Source: an uncultured Anaerolineaceae bacterium (GTDB taxonomy: Bacteria > Chloroflexota > Anaerolineae > Anaerolineales > Anaerolineaceae). From it: a DNA stretch of 5,202 nt. The DNA is taken from the NCBI GenBank assembly GCA_937907495.1, contig CALESS010000049.1, positions 1 to 5,202 of the forward strand. Direction: 5' to 3'. A program made the position numbers and the translations under genes. Positions 1 to 5,202 of the stretch are shown in pieces; positions within the stretch are counted from its first letter, which is position 1; each line of letters opens with the position of its first letter. A model generated the notes under the pieces. It was not told the origin of the DNA. It saw nothing but the letters and a program-made list of their open reading frames with translations, and ran no database searches.

Positions 1-783
1 GCGCTGCACGAGTTCGCTGATATTCCGGGCGTGCGGGAGGATGTGATCCAGGTCCTGTTACAGGTGAAGCAATTGCGGCTGATCCTCCACGATGTGGATA
101 GCTCGCATTTGCACCTGGAAGTGCGCGGCGAAGGTGTGGTAACAGCAGCCGATATTCAATGCCCCTCGGATGTTGAAATTGTCAACCCGGACCTGTACTT
201 ATTCACCGTGGATGACAAGAAGACCCGGCTGGAAATTGATTTCACCGTTGAACGCGGCCGCGGTTACACGCCCGCCAACGAGCGCAACGAGAGCCTGCCG
301 ATTGGCGAGCTGCCAGTGGATGCCATTTTCACCCCCGTCCGCCGTGTCAACTGGTCGGTGCAGAATGCCCGCGTGGGTACCAGCACCAACTATGACAAGC
401 TGGTACTGGAAATCTGGACCGATGGCACCCTTTCACCGCAGACTGCGCTCAGCACGGGTTCCAAGATCTTGATTGATCATCTGCGGATGATCTCTGGTGT
501 GACTGAAGAAATCCCGCTGATTGGGATCGAAAGAGAAACTACTGGCAGCCGTCTGACGAGTGAAGCTGCGGAGACGCCCATCGAAAACCTGGATCTCTCG
601 GTGCGAGTGTTCAACTCGCTCAAGCGAACCGGCATCGCCACCGTTGGTGATGTGCTGGATCTGCTCGAGAAGGGTGAAGAAGCGGTCATGTCCATCCGCA
701 ATTTCGGCGAAAAGAGCCTGGATGAGCTGCGCCAGAAGATGCAGGAAAAAGGCTTCTTGCAAGAAGAAAAACCTACGGAGTAA
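1..783 (+). CDS. rpoA: DNA-directed RNA polymerase subunit alpha (5' partial)
   Basis: The alpha subunit dimerises to seed RNA polymerase assembly, and its C-terminal domain contacts UP-element DNA and activators. The frame is open from base 1, so the true start lies upstream. About 60 N-terminal residues are missing by comparison with E. coli, and 260 residues are visible. The N-terminal assembly domain shows VVTAADI (visible residues 47-53), DVEIV and the hallmark ERGRGY (84-89), followed by DKLVLEI. A linker of about 30 residues leads to the C-terminal domain from about residue 193. There VRVFNSL places Arg202 and Asn205 at the E. coli R265 and N268 DNA-contact positions, and NFGEKSLDEL (234-243) keeps the helix-hairpin-helix Asn, Gly, Lys and Ser. 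The gene ends in TAA 6 bases before rplQ, whose ribosome binding site lies inside the rpoA end. Identification is secure. Confidence 0.98.
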   Translation, partial: ALHEFADIPGVREDVIQVLLQVKQLRLILHDVDSSHLHLEVRGEGVVTAADIQCPSDVEIVNPDLYLFTVDDKKTRLEIDFTVERGRGYTPANERNESLPIGELPVDAIFTPVRRVNWSVQNARVGTSTNYDKLVLEIWTDGTLSPQTALSTGSKILIDHLRMISGVTEEIPLIGIERETTGSRLTSEAAETPIENLDLSVRVFNSLKRTGIATVGDVLDLLEKGEEAVMSIRNFGEKSLDELRQKMQEKGFLQEEKPTE

Positions 784-789
784 TTAAAC

Positions 790-1167
790 ATGCGTCATGG
801 TGTTGCTGGATATCGTTTAGGAAGAACCAAAGACCAACGGATTGGTCTGCGCCGTACGCTGATTGGACAGCTTTTCACGCACGAGAAGATTACCACGACC
901 CGTGCCAAAGCCATGGCCATTCGCGGCGAAGCAGAAAAAATCATCACGCTGGCCCGCAATAGCGCCGAGGGTACACCCGAACAAAAGGTGAACGCTCGCC
1001 GCAATGCTGCCGCCCGCTTGAACAATCCGGAAGTGGTCAAGAAATTATTTGATGATATTGCCCCGCGCTTTGCCACCCGCAAGGGCGGCTACACGCGGAT
1101 GCTTCATCTCGGCCCCCGCCTTGGAGACGCGGCGGAAATGGTCCTCTTGGAGCTTGTGGAAGAGTAA
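790..1167 (+). CDS. rplQ: 50S ribosomal protein L17
   Basis: L17 is a large-subunit ribosomal protein located near the polypeptide exit tunnel. The product has 125 residues, within the usual bacterial range of about 116-127. It opens with MRHGVAGYRLGR, equivalent to the family's MRHRKSGRQLNR, followed by the conserved segment LFTHEKITTTRAKA (residues 29-42) and ITLAR. It ends with RFATRKGGYTRMLHLGPRLGDAAEM and a LELVEE tail, all typical of L17. The ATG is preceded by GGAG at 777-780 with 9 bases of spacing. That site sits just before the rpoA stop codon, so translation of the two genes is probably coupled. It is the second gene of the apparent rpoA-rplQ-truA-rplM-rpsI transcript. Confidence 0.98.
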   Translation: MRHGVAGYRLGRTKDQRIGLRRTLIGQLFTHEKITTTRAKAMAIRGEAEKIITLARNSAEGTPEQKVNARRNAAARLNNPEVVKKLFDDIAPRFATRKGGYTRMLHLGPRLGDAAEMVLLELVEE

Positions 1168-1172
1168 ACCAA

Positions 1173-1188
1173 CCGGAGATCGTTCCGG
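1173..1188 (+). promoter_or_regulatory. Small hairpin in the rplQ-truA gap overlapping the truA ribosome binding region
   Basis: CCGGAG (1173-1178) pairs with TTCCGG (1183-1188): five Watson-Crick pairs plus one G-T closing pair around an ATCG loop. The stem contains the GGAG at 1175-1178 and most of the closer GGAA at 1187-1190, the only purine-rich sites ahead of the truA ATG at 1195. If it forms in RNA it could lower independent initiation at truA and make translation depend on ribosomes arriving from rplQ. The helix is short, so a chance palindrome cannot be excluded. Confidence 0.3.
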
Positions 1189-1194
1189 AATGGA

Positions 1195-1980
1195 ATGGCA
1201 CGTTACCAGTTGATCTTAGCCTACGATGGCAGGGAGCTGCAGGGCTTCCAACGCCAGGGCAGCAAACGCACCGTTCAGGGCGAGGTGGAGCAAGCGCTCC
1301 GCCACCTGAACTGGAGCGGAACCACGCTGCTGGCTGCTGGAAGAACGGATAGCGGTGTGCATGCCAGCGGCCAGGTGATTGCCTTTGACCTGGACTGGAA
1401 GCACAGCCCGGAAGAATTGGGCAAGGCGCTAAACGCCACTCTCCCGGCGGATTTGGCCGTGAAAGCGGTTCGGGTGGTGCGTGAGGATTTTCATCCCCGT
1501 TATGATGCCCTCTCCCGCACGTACCGTTACCGGATTTTCAGCCAGCCGGAGCGTGACCCGTTGAGCGAGCGCTACGCCTGGCGGGTATGGCCGCCGCTGG
1601 ATTTTGAGCGATTGCAGGCGGCTGCCGAAAAGCTGATTGGCACCCATGATTTTGCGGCTTTCGGTTCGCCAATGCGATCCGGAGGCAGCACCATCCGCAC
1701 GGTGCTGGAAGCCTTCTGGGAGCAACAGGCCGGGTTCATGCAGTTTGAAATTACGGCCAACGCATTTTTGTACCGCATGGTACGCAAAGTGGTGTTTGAA
1801 CAGGTGCAAGTCGGCCTTGGCCGGTTGGATCTGGCAACATTTACCCAAGGGGTTGAGGCGGCGCAGCCGCTTACCCCCGGCCTGGCGCCCCCCACGGGGT
1901 TGAGCCTGGTGCGGGTGAAGTACGGCGATGAAGTGGATCGCGAATCTAGAAAGGCCGATCGCGAAGACGGCGGCCAGTAA
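1195..1980 (+). CDS. truA: tRNA pseudouridine(38-40) synthase TruA
   Basis: TruA converts uridines 38, 39 and 40 of the tRNA anticodon stem-loop to pseudouridine. The product has 261 residues, the usual family length. The catalytic motif AGRTDSGVHA places the nucleophile at Asp52. RTYRYRI carries Tyr110 and FLYRMVR carries Arg197, matching E. coli D60, Y118 and R205 at a constant offset of 8. The C-terminal GLSLVRVKY is also typical. An oddity is that the segment after MVR reads KVVFEQVQVG, where E. coli has NIVGSLMEVG, so the usual Gly-Ser/Thr is Phe-Glu. The polar tail contains a short repeat (DRESRKA, DREDGGQ). The ATG at 1195 is chosen because conserved sequence begins at once; GGAA at 1187-1190 lies 4 bases upstream, and the ATG at 1190 is out of frame. 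The gene sits between rplQ and rplM, the normal place in this cluster. Confidence 0.97.
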   Translation: MARYQLILAYDGRELQGFQRQGSKRTVQGEVEQALRHLNWSGTTLLAAGRTDSGVHASGQVIAFDLDWKHSPEELGKALNATLPADLAVKAVRVVREDFHPRYDALSRTYRYRIFSQPERDPLSERYAWRVWPPLDFERLQAAAEKLIGTHDFAAFGSPMRSGGSTIRTVLEAFWEQQAGFMQFEITANAFLYRMVRKVVFEQVQVGLGRLDLATFTQGVEAAQPLTPGLAPPTGLSLVRVKYGDEVDRESRKADREDGGQ

Positions 1981-1990
1981 TCATGAAATT

Positions 1991-1994
1991 GGAG
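1991..1994 (+). promoter_or_regulatory. Ribosome binding site that decides the rplM start
   Basis: GGAG at 1991-1994 lies 7 bases before the GTG at 2002, which is ideal spacing. It lies only 1 base before the in-frame GTG at 1996, too close to serve it. The site therefore favours 2002 as the rplM start. The nearby ATG at 1983 is not in the rplM frame. Confidence 0.7.
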
Positions 1995-2001
1995 CGTGAC
2001 T

Positions 2002-2427
2002 GTGGACAAAACATTCGTCCCTAAGGGTCAACAAGAATCGGGTTGGGTTCTGGTGGATGCAACGGATGCGCCAATTGGCCGCCTCGCCACCCAGATCGCC
2101 GCGGTTCTGCTTGGCAAGAACAAGCCCATTTATACCCCCGGTTTTGAAACGGGTGATTTTGTTGTGGTGATCAACGCCGGTCGCTTGAACGTGCCGGTGA
2201 AACGCCAGGAGACAAAATTCTACCATCATCACTCCGGGTATCCGGGTGGTTTGAAGACCGTTTCCCTGCGCGACCAGTTGATTTATAACCCGGATCGGGT
2301 TATCCGCGCTGCGGTGTGGGGAATGCTGCCGCACAACAAGTACGGTCGCAAATTAATCAAGAAGTTGAAGGTGTATGGCGGAAGCGAACACCCGCATGCT
2401 GCCCAAAACCCGAAACCACTTGCGTAG
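2002..2427 (+). CDS. rplM: 50S ribosomal protein L13
   Basis: L13 is an early-assembling large-subunit protein that binds 23S rRNA. From the GTG at 2002 the product has 141 residues, the usual length (E. coli 142), and begins MDKTFVPK, matching family N-termini such as MKTF or MKTYVPK. Diagnostic segments are WVLVDATDAPIGRLATQIA, then FVVVINAGRL, then KFYHHHSGYPGGLK, then AVWGMLPHNKYGR and KLKVYGGSEHPHAAQNP near the end. Starting at the GTG at 1996 would add only Met-Thr and has poor Shine-Dalgarno spacing. The gene follows truA by 21 bases and precedes rpsI by 16, forming the conserved rplM-rpsI (L13-S9) pair. Confidence 0.97.
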   Translation: MDKTFVPKGQQESGWVLVDATDAPIGRLATQIAAVLLGKNKPIYTPGFETGDFVVVINAGRLNVPVKRQETKFYHHHSGYPGGLKTVSLRDQLIYNPDRVIRAAVWGMLPHNKYGRKLIKKLKVYGGSEHPHAAQNPKPLA

Positions 2428-2443
2428 AAGGAGCTGAGGTCTT

Positions 2444-2839
2444 ATGTCTGTTCAGTATTACGAGGGTATCGGCCGGCGCAAAGAAAGCACAGCCCGCGTG
2501 CGTTTAATGAGCGGCAGCGGCGGCTTTATTGTCAACGACAAGCCGATTGAAGATTACTTCACCCGGCTGGGTGACAAAGAGTCCATCCTGGGACCGTTGG
2601 AAGCTGCCGGTATGGAACGAGCGACCTTTGATGTTACGGTCAAAGTTCAGGGCGGTGGTGTAACCGGTCAGACCGATGCGGTTCAACTTGGCCTGGCGCG
2701 TGCGCTGGTCAAGATGAATGGCGAACTGACTGCCCCCCTGCGCAAGGGTGGTTTCCTGACGCGGGATGCCCGGGTCAAAGAACGCAAGAAACCCGGTCTC
2801 AAACGCGCCCGCAAGGCCCCAACCTACACCAAACGGTAG
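2444..2839 (+). CDS. rpsI: 30S ribosomal protein S9
   Basis: S9 is a small-subunit head protein whose C-terminal tail reaches the P site and contacts tRNA. The product has 131 residues, typical for the family. It starts MSVQYYEGIGRRKESTARVRL, which carries the conserved GRRKxSTARV block. VNDKPIEDYF, VKVQGGGVTGQ and GLARAL follow in order. The basic C-terminus ends PTYTKR, preserving the terminal Lys-Arg used for tRNA contact in the family. AAGGAG at 2428-2433 lies 10 bases before the ATG. This is the last gene of the apparent ribosomal transcript, and a strong hairpin follows 48 bases after the stop codon. Confidence 0.98.
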   Translation: MSVQYYEGIGRRKESTARVRLMSGSGGFIVNDKPIEDYFTRLGDKESILGPLEAAGMERATFDVTVKVQGGGVTGQTDAVQLGLARALVKMNGELTAPLRKGGFLTRDARVKERKKPGLKRARKAPTYTKR

Positions 2840-2887
2840 AGGTTCGGGAACAGGTTTTACACCTGGCGCCGGATTTGGAGCCTATAG

Positions 2888-2920
2888 ACCCCTTCTCTCT
2901 CTGTGTGGGAGAGAAGGGGT
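2888..2920 (+). terminator. Strong stem-loop after rpsI, probable terminator or attenuator without a T-run
   Basis: Bases 2888-2901 pair with 2907-2920 to give a 14-bp helix: thirteen Watson-Crick pairs and one G-T pair, with a TGTGT loop. The base of the stem is ACCCC/GGGGT. This is by far the strongest intergenic hairpin in the window and it sits where the ribosomal transcript should end. However, the bases after it (ACTTAACTTG) are not a T-run, so it is not a textbook intrinsic terminator. It may cause inefficient termination, an RNA 3' end set by processing, or partial read-through into mazG, whose ATG lies 21 bases beyond. The rest of the gap 2840-2941 holds a 5-bp stem (2851-2855 with 2861-2865) and no convincing promoter. 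Confidence 0.65.
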
Positions 2921-2941
2921 ACTTAACTTGATAGGAACTTT

Positions 2942-4063
2942 ATGAACCCAAAGTCTCTTGCCGCCATTTTAACCCTCTGGAACCCGGATGGCAGCCAACA
3001 AATCAGCCTGATGCCAGCCAGCCGCCTGGTGGATGCTCATTGCCCACCATTTCCCACCTCGGAGGGGGCCATTCTTCATAGCCTGATCCCTGCCCAGGTC
3101 AGAAACATCAAAGATGTCCTGCTCACCATTTATCCGGCCAGCCATCCATTGCAGCTTGCCAGTTGTTTGGAAAGTGACTCCCCCCTGCGCCAGGACTTGG
3201 TCCTGGGGGAGTTGGATACGGTGACCGGCCAACAACACGGTGAGATGGCGATATGGGTTCCTTCCCTGGGGGCGGATACCTCCTTTGAGGCGTTTCAGGA
3301 GATCATCGGGCATTTACGCGCCCCAGATGGCTGCCCTTGGGACCGCAAGCAGACCCATCAAACCTTGCGCATGCACTTGCTGGGAGAAGCCTATGAGACC
3401 CTGGCGGCGATGGATGCCAATGACCCGCGGGAAATGGCTGAGGAATTCGGCGATTTGTTACTGCAGATTGTGCTGAATGCCCAGATTGCCAGTGAGACCG
3501 GTGATTTCAACATGGCCCTCATTTTGCAGGGCATCCACCGCAAGATCGTGCGCCGCCATCCACATGTGTTTGGTGAGGTGACGGTGGAAGGTGTGGGAGA
3601 TGTGCTCAGCAATTGGGAAGCCATCAAGGCGGAAGAGCGCAGCGCGGCCCAGGCCGCCAACGGGCAGGAAAAGCCCAAGGGCTTGCTGGATGGCGTGCCG
3701 GAAATCTTCCCTTCGCTGGCGCAGGCCCAGGAGATCCAGGATCGGGCCGCCCGGGTCGGCTTTGACTGGCCGGATATTCGCCCGGTGATAGACAAAGTAT
3801 TGGAAGAGCTGGATGAACTTCAACAGGCCGAAACCCCCGAAGACCAGGAAGCTGAATTGGGCGACTTGCTCTTTGCCGCCGTCAACGTGGGGCGCTGGCT
3901 GAAAGTGGACGCTGAATCTGCCTTGCGCTCCACCAACCAGCGCTTTAGGCGGCGCTTTGGCTATGTGGAAGAGCAGGCACGCAAAGCCGGGCGGGTGATG
4001 AGTACCATGACTCTGGATGAGATGGATGCCTTCTGGGATGAGGCAAAGTCCCTGGGGATGTAA
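2942..4063 (+). CDS. mazG: MazG nucleoside triphosphate pyrophosphohydrolase with truncated methylase-like N-terminus
   Basis: MazG hydrolyses NTPs/dNTPs to NMP and pyrophosphate, a cytosolic house-cleaning role. The product has 373 residues against 263 in E. coli. Residues about 114-240 form MazG domain 1: LRAPDGCPWDRKQTHQTLR (125-143), GEAYE (148-152), EEFGD (167-171) and RRHPHVF (204-210). Residues about 250-373 form domain 2: GFDW (273-276), EELDE (288-292), ELGD (305-308) and FRRRFGYVEE. Domain 2 has the complete acidic metal motif, while in domain 1 the first Glu of EExxE is Gly148. The E. coli C-terminal domain is reported to be the catalytic one, so activity is plausible. Residues about 22-112 resemble the C-terminal part of a YabN-type tetrapyrrole methylase. 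AGGAA at 2933-2937 precedes the ATG by 4 bases, and an in-frame TAA at 2924-2926 blocks any upstream extension. Confidence 0.93.
   Translation: MNPKSLAAILTLWNPDGSQQISLMPASRLVDAHCPPFPTSEGAILHSLIPAQVRNIKDVLLTIYPASHPLQLASCLESDSPLRQDLVLGELDTVTGQQHGEMAIWVPSLGADTSFEAFQEIIGHLRAPDGCPWDRKQTHQTLRMHLLGEAYETLAAMDANDPREMAEEFGDLLLQIVLNAQIASETGDFNMALILQGIHRKIVRRHPHVFGEVTVEGVGDVLSNWEAIKAEERSAAQAANGQEKPKGLLDGVPEIFPSLAQAQEIQDRAARVGFDWPDIRPVIDKVLEELDELQQAETPEDQEAELGDLLFAAVNVGRWLKVDAESALRSTNQRFRRRFGYVEEQARKAGRVMSTMTLDEMDAFWDEAKSLGM
3005..3277 (+). other. Remnant of a tetrapyrrole-methylase (YabN-like) domain within mazG
   Basis: Residues about 22-112 of the mazG product run from LMPASRLVDAHCPPFP, through AILHSLIP and VRNIKDVLLTIYPASHPL, to LVLGELD and MAIWVPSL just before MazG domain 1. 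The order matches, from memory, the C-terminal half of the methylase domain in B. subtilis YabN: a VDA segment, a VK-LTLM-LP or YP helix, an LxELD element and a (L/V)YVPP linker. The N-terminal half, which carries the glycine-rich SAM-binding GxGxGD loop, is absent. There is no room for it between rpsI and this start. The domain is therefore probably not a working methyltransferase. This is an inference from pattern similarity only. Confidence 0.6.
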
Positions 4064-4070
4064 CCCCCAG
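4052..4070 (+). terminator. Possible hairpin spanning the mazG stop codon
   Basis: CTGGGG (4052-4057) pairs with CCCCAG (4065-4070) around a 7-base loop that contains the TAA. No T-run follows. It could contribute to 3' end formation or RNA stability of mazG. A weaker A/T-rich stem follows (4087-4092 with 4098-4103), usable in either direction in this convergent 60-base gap (4064-4123). Evidence for termination is weak. Confidence 0.3.
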
Positions 4071-4123
4071 CAGGATGGCTTGCGGTAGAAAAAGAGCTTT
4101 TCTCACCCCTCTCCCGGCTTCAC

Positions 4124-5202
4124 TTATTGACAGAATAATCGGATTGTTTCCAGGTACACCTCTGCACAGGTTTGCATACTTTGTAAATCCACCCATTCTT
4201 CTGCGGCATGGGCGCCTGCTCCCAGCGGACCGAAGAGCAGGCTTGGAATCCCTGCCGTCCAGAGGGTGGCGGCATCCGTCCAGTAAGAAACCCCACCCGG
4301 CTGGGGGTCATACCCCAGCACCTGGCGGGCAGCCTGCAGGATGACCGGCAAGATTTCTGCATCCGGCGGTGTCTCCATGGGCGGCTGGGAAGCGCCCAGG
4401 CGGAGCGTGTACTGAAAAGCCGGATCTGCCGCCGCCAGTGCAGCCAGCATCTTGTCCATTTCGGTTTGCACACTGTGCGGGGTTTCACCCGGGATGGTGC
4501 GGCGCTCCAGGGTGAGCAAGCATTGCGCCGGGTAGGTTGAGGGTTCCTGCCCGCCATGGATGAACGAGGCATGCAAAGAGCCGCTGCCCAGCAGGGGATG
4601 GCTGGGATGGGCTTGCAGATGTTGATCGAATTCATCCAACGCTCGCAGCACCTTACCCATTTTGAAAATCGCATCCACCCCCAGGTGCGGGCGGGAGCCA
4701 TGCGCTGCGACACCGATCGTCTCCACCTCCACAAAGACAAAGCCGCGGTGCGCCACCACCAATTGCAATTCGGTGGGTTCGGCGATGATGGCCGCATCTG
4801 CCCGATATTGCCGGCTGATTTGTTGTGTGCCCAGTCCACCCAGTTCTTCATCCATCACTGCGCAAAAAATTACATCCCCGGCTAAATTCAAGCGGGTGGC
4901 AGCTTTCATGGCCAGCATACAGGCGGTTAGCCCGCCTTTCATATCATATGTGCCGCGGCCGTACATTCGCCCATCCTGCACCGTGGGGTGGTGCGGCTGG
5001 GCCATGCCATTCGCCCCCACGGTATCCAGGTGGCCGTTGAGCATCAGGGTTTTGCCGCCGCCCGCGCCGCGCAGGATGCCCACAACATTGGGCCGCCCGG
5101 GCAGCACCTCTTGCACATCCACTTCCAGCCCGGCGGCTTTTAGCCAGTGGGCCAGGGTGGCTGCGATTTCCGCTTCACCAGGTGCACCGGGGAGGATGCC
5201 CG
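4124..5202 (-). CDS. M20-family metallopeptidase/deacylase, ArgE/DapE-like (5' partial)
   Basis: M20 enzymes use a two-zinc centre to cleave amide bonds of N-acyl amino acids or small peptides in the cytosol. 358 residues are visible, and the frame is open to the window edge. The first visible residues, GILPGAPGEAEIA, are typical of the region about 20 residues after the start, so little is missing. Motifs in visible numbering: NGHLDTV gives zinc ligand His57 plus Asp59; GRGTYDMKGG gives bridging Asp86; VMDEELGG gives Glu118 (expected general base) and Glu119; AEPTE gives Glu141. AHGSRPH (His167) lies in the lid/dimerisation domain, and GAGAHAAEEW near the C-terminus gives His331. All expected ligands are present, so the enzyme should be active. 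Substrate cannot be fixed: acetylornithine, succinyl-diaminopimelate or another acyl amino acid are all possible, and no biosynthetic neighbour helps. The gene converges on mazG with a 60-base gap and is probably a separate transcript. Confidence 0.92.
   Translation of the reverse strand, partial: GILPGAPGEAEIAATLAHWLKAAGLEVDVQEVLPGRPNVVGILRGAGGGKTLMLNGHLDTVGANGMAQPHHPTVQDGRMYGRGTYDMKGGLTACMLAMKAATRLNLAGDVIFCAVMDEELGGLGTQQISRQYRADAAIIAEPTELQLVVAHRGFVFVEVETIGVAAHGSRPHLGVDAIFKMGKVLRALDEFDQHLQAHPSHPLLGSGSLHASFIHGGQEPSTYPAQCLLTLERRTIPGETPHSVQTEMDKMLAALAAADPAFQYTLRLGASQPPMETPPDAEILPVILQAARQVLGYDPQPGGVSYWTDAATLWTAGIPSLLFGPLGAGAHAAEEWVDLQSMQTCAEVYLETIRLFCQ

Noticed and set aside
433..791. Antisense open frames over rpoA
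   Set aside because: They are low-information shadows; the + frame encodes the unmistakable alpha C-terminal domain.
2842..2851. GTTC/GAAC inverted repeat just after rpsI
   Set aside because: The loop would be only 2 bases, so it cannot form a stable hairpin.
2856..2888. Candidate mazG promoter: TTTACA at 2856-2861 and TATAGA at 2883-2888
   Set aside because: The spacer is 21 bases, well outside the usual 16-18, and the -10-like element overlaps the base of the strong hairpin.
3391..3823. Antisense open frames over mazG
   Set aside because: They are artefacts of codon bias in a GC-rich gene with no recognisable motifs; the + frame holds both MazG domains.
4087..4103. Bidirectional intrinsic terminator in the mazG/M20 gap
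   Set aside because: The stem is only 6 bp and mostly A-T, with no clean T-run on either strand, so it is too weak to list as a separate terminator.
4120..4851. Long - strand open frame of 243 codons overlapping the M20 gene in another frame
   Set aside because: It is rich in Trp, Arg, Pro and Cys with no family motif. The overlapping frame carries all M20 metal ligands, so this is a shadow of the real gene.
1..5202. Defence system, mobile element, CRISPR array, tRNA or riboswitch
   Set aside because: Nearly the whole window is accounted for by identified housekeeping genes, and the short gaps show no repeats, tRNA-like folds or transposase remnants. MazG alone, without a toxin-antitoxin partner, is not evidence of a defence locus.

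Overview
The window is an ordinary bacterial housekeeping locus. It has five co-directional translation and transcription genes on the + strand (rpoA 3' part, rplQ, truA, rplM, rpsI), a strong hairpin, then a mazG-type gene on the + strand and a convergent M20-family metallopeptidase on the - strand that runs off the right edge. The order rpoA-rplQ-truA-rplM-rpsI is the classic distal end of the alpha/S10-spc ribosomal cluster and is found in Gram-positives, Chloroflexota and others. Base composition is moderately GC-rich. The protein style suggests Chloroflexota, possibly Anaerolineae, but this assignment is an impression from family resemblance and not a search result.

Layout. 1-783 encodes RNA polymerase alpha, without its first roughly 60 residues. 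790-1167 encodes ribosomal protein L17. 1195-1980 encodes tRNA pseudouridine synthase TruA. 2002-2427 encodes L13, with a GTG start that I place 6 bases downstream of the longest possible start. 2444-2839 encodes S9. Gaps between these five genes are 6, 27, 21 and 16 bases, so they very probably form one transcript for core transcription, ribosome assembly and tRNA modification. The 102-base gap 2840-2941 holds a 14-bp stem-loop that probably ends or attenuates the ribosomal transcript, although it lacks a T-run.

2942-4063 encodes a two-domain MazG nucleotide pyrophosphohydrolase. About 110 extra N-terminal residues look like the C-terminal part of the tetrapyrrole-methylase domain that is fused to MazG in YabN-type proteins. 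The SAM-binding half is absent, and a stop codon just upstream excludes an extended reading frame. This is the most interesting point in the window. 4124-5202 (- strand) encodes an ArgE/DapE-like zinc hydrolase with all expected metal ligands.

I see no tRNA, rRNA, CRISPR, insertion sequence, phage or defence gene, and no convincing undescribed system. The findings are modest: the truncated methylase fusion, a variant MazG metal motif, an unusual TruA segment, and several hairpins at gene boundaries.
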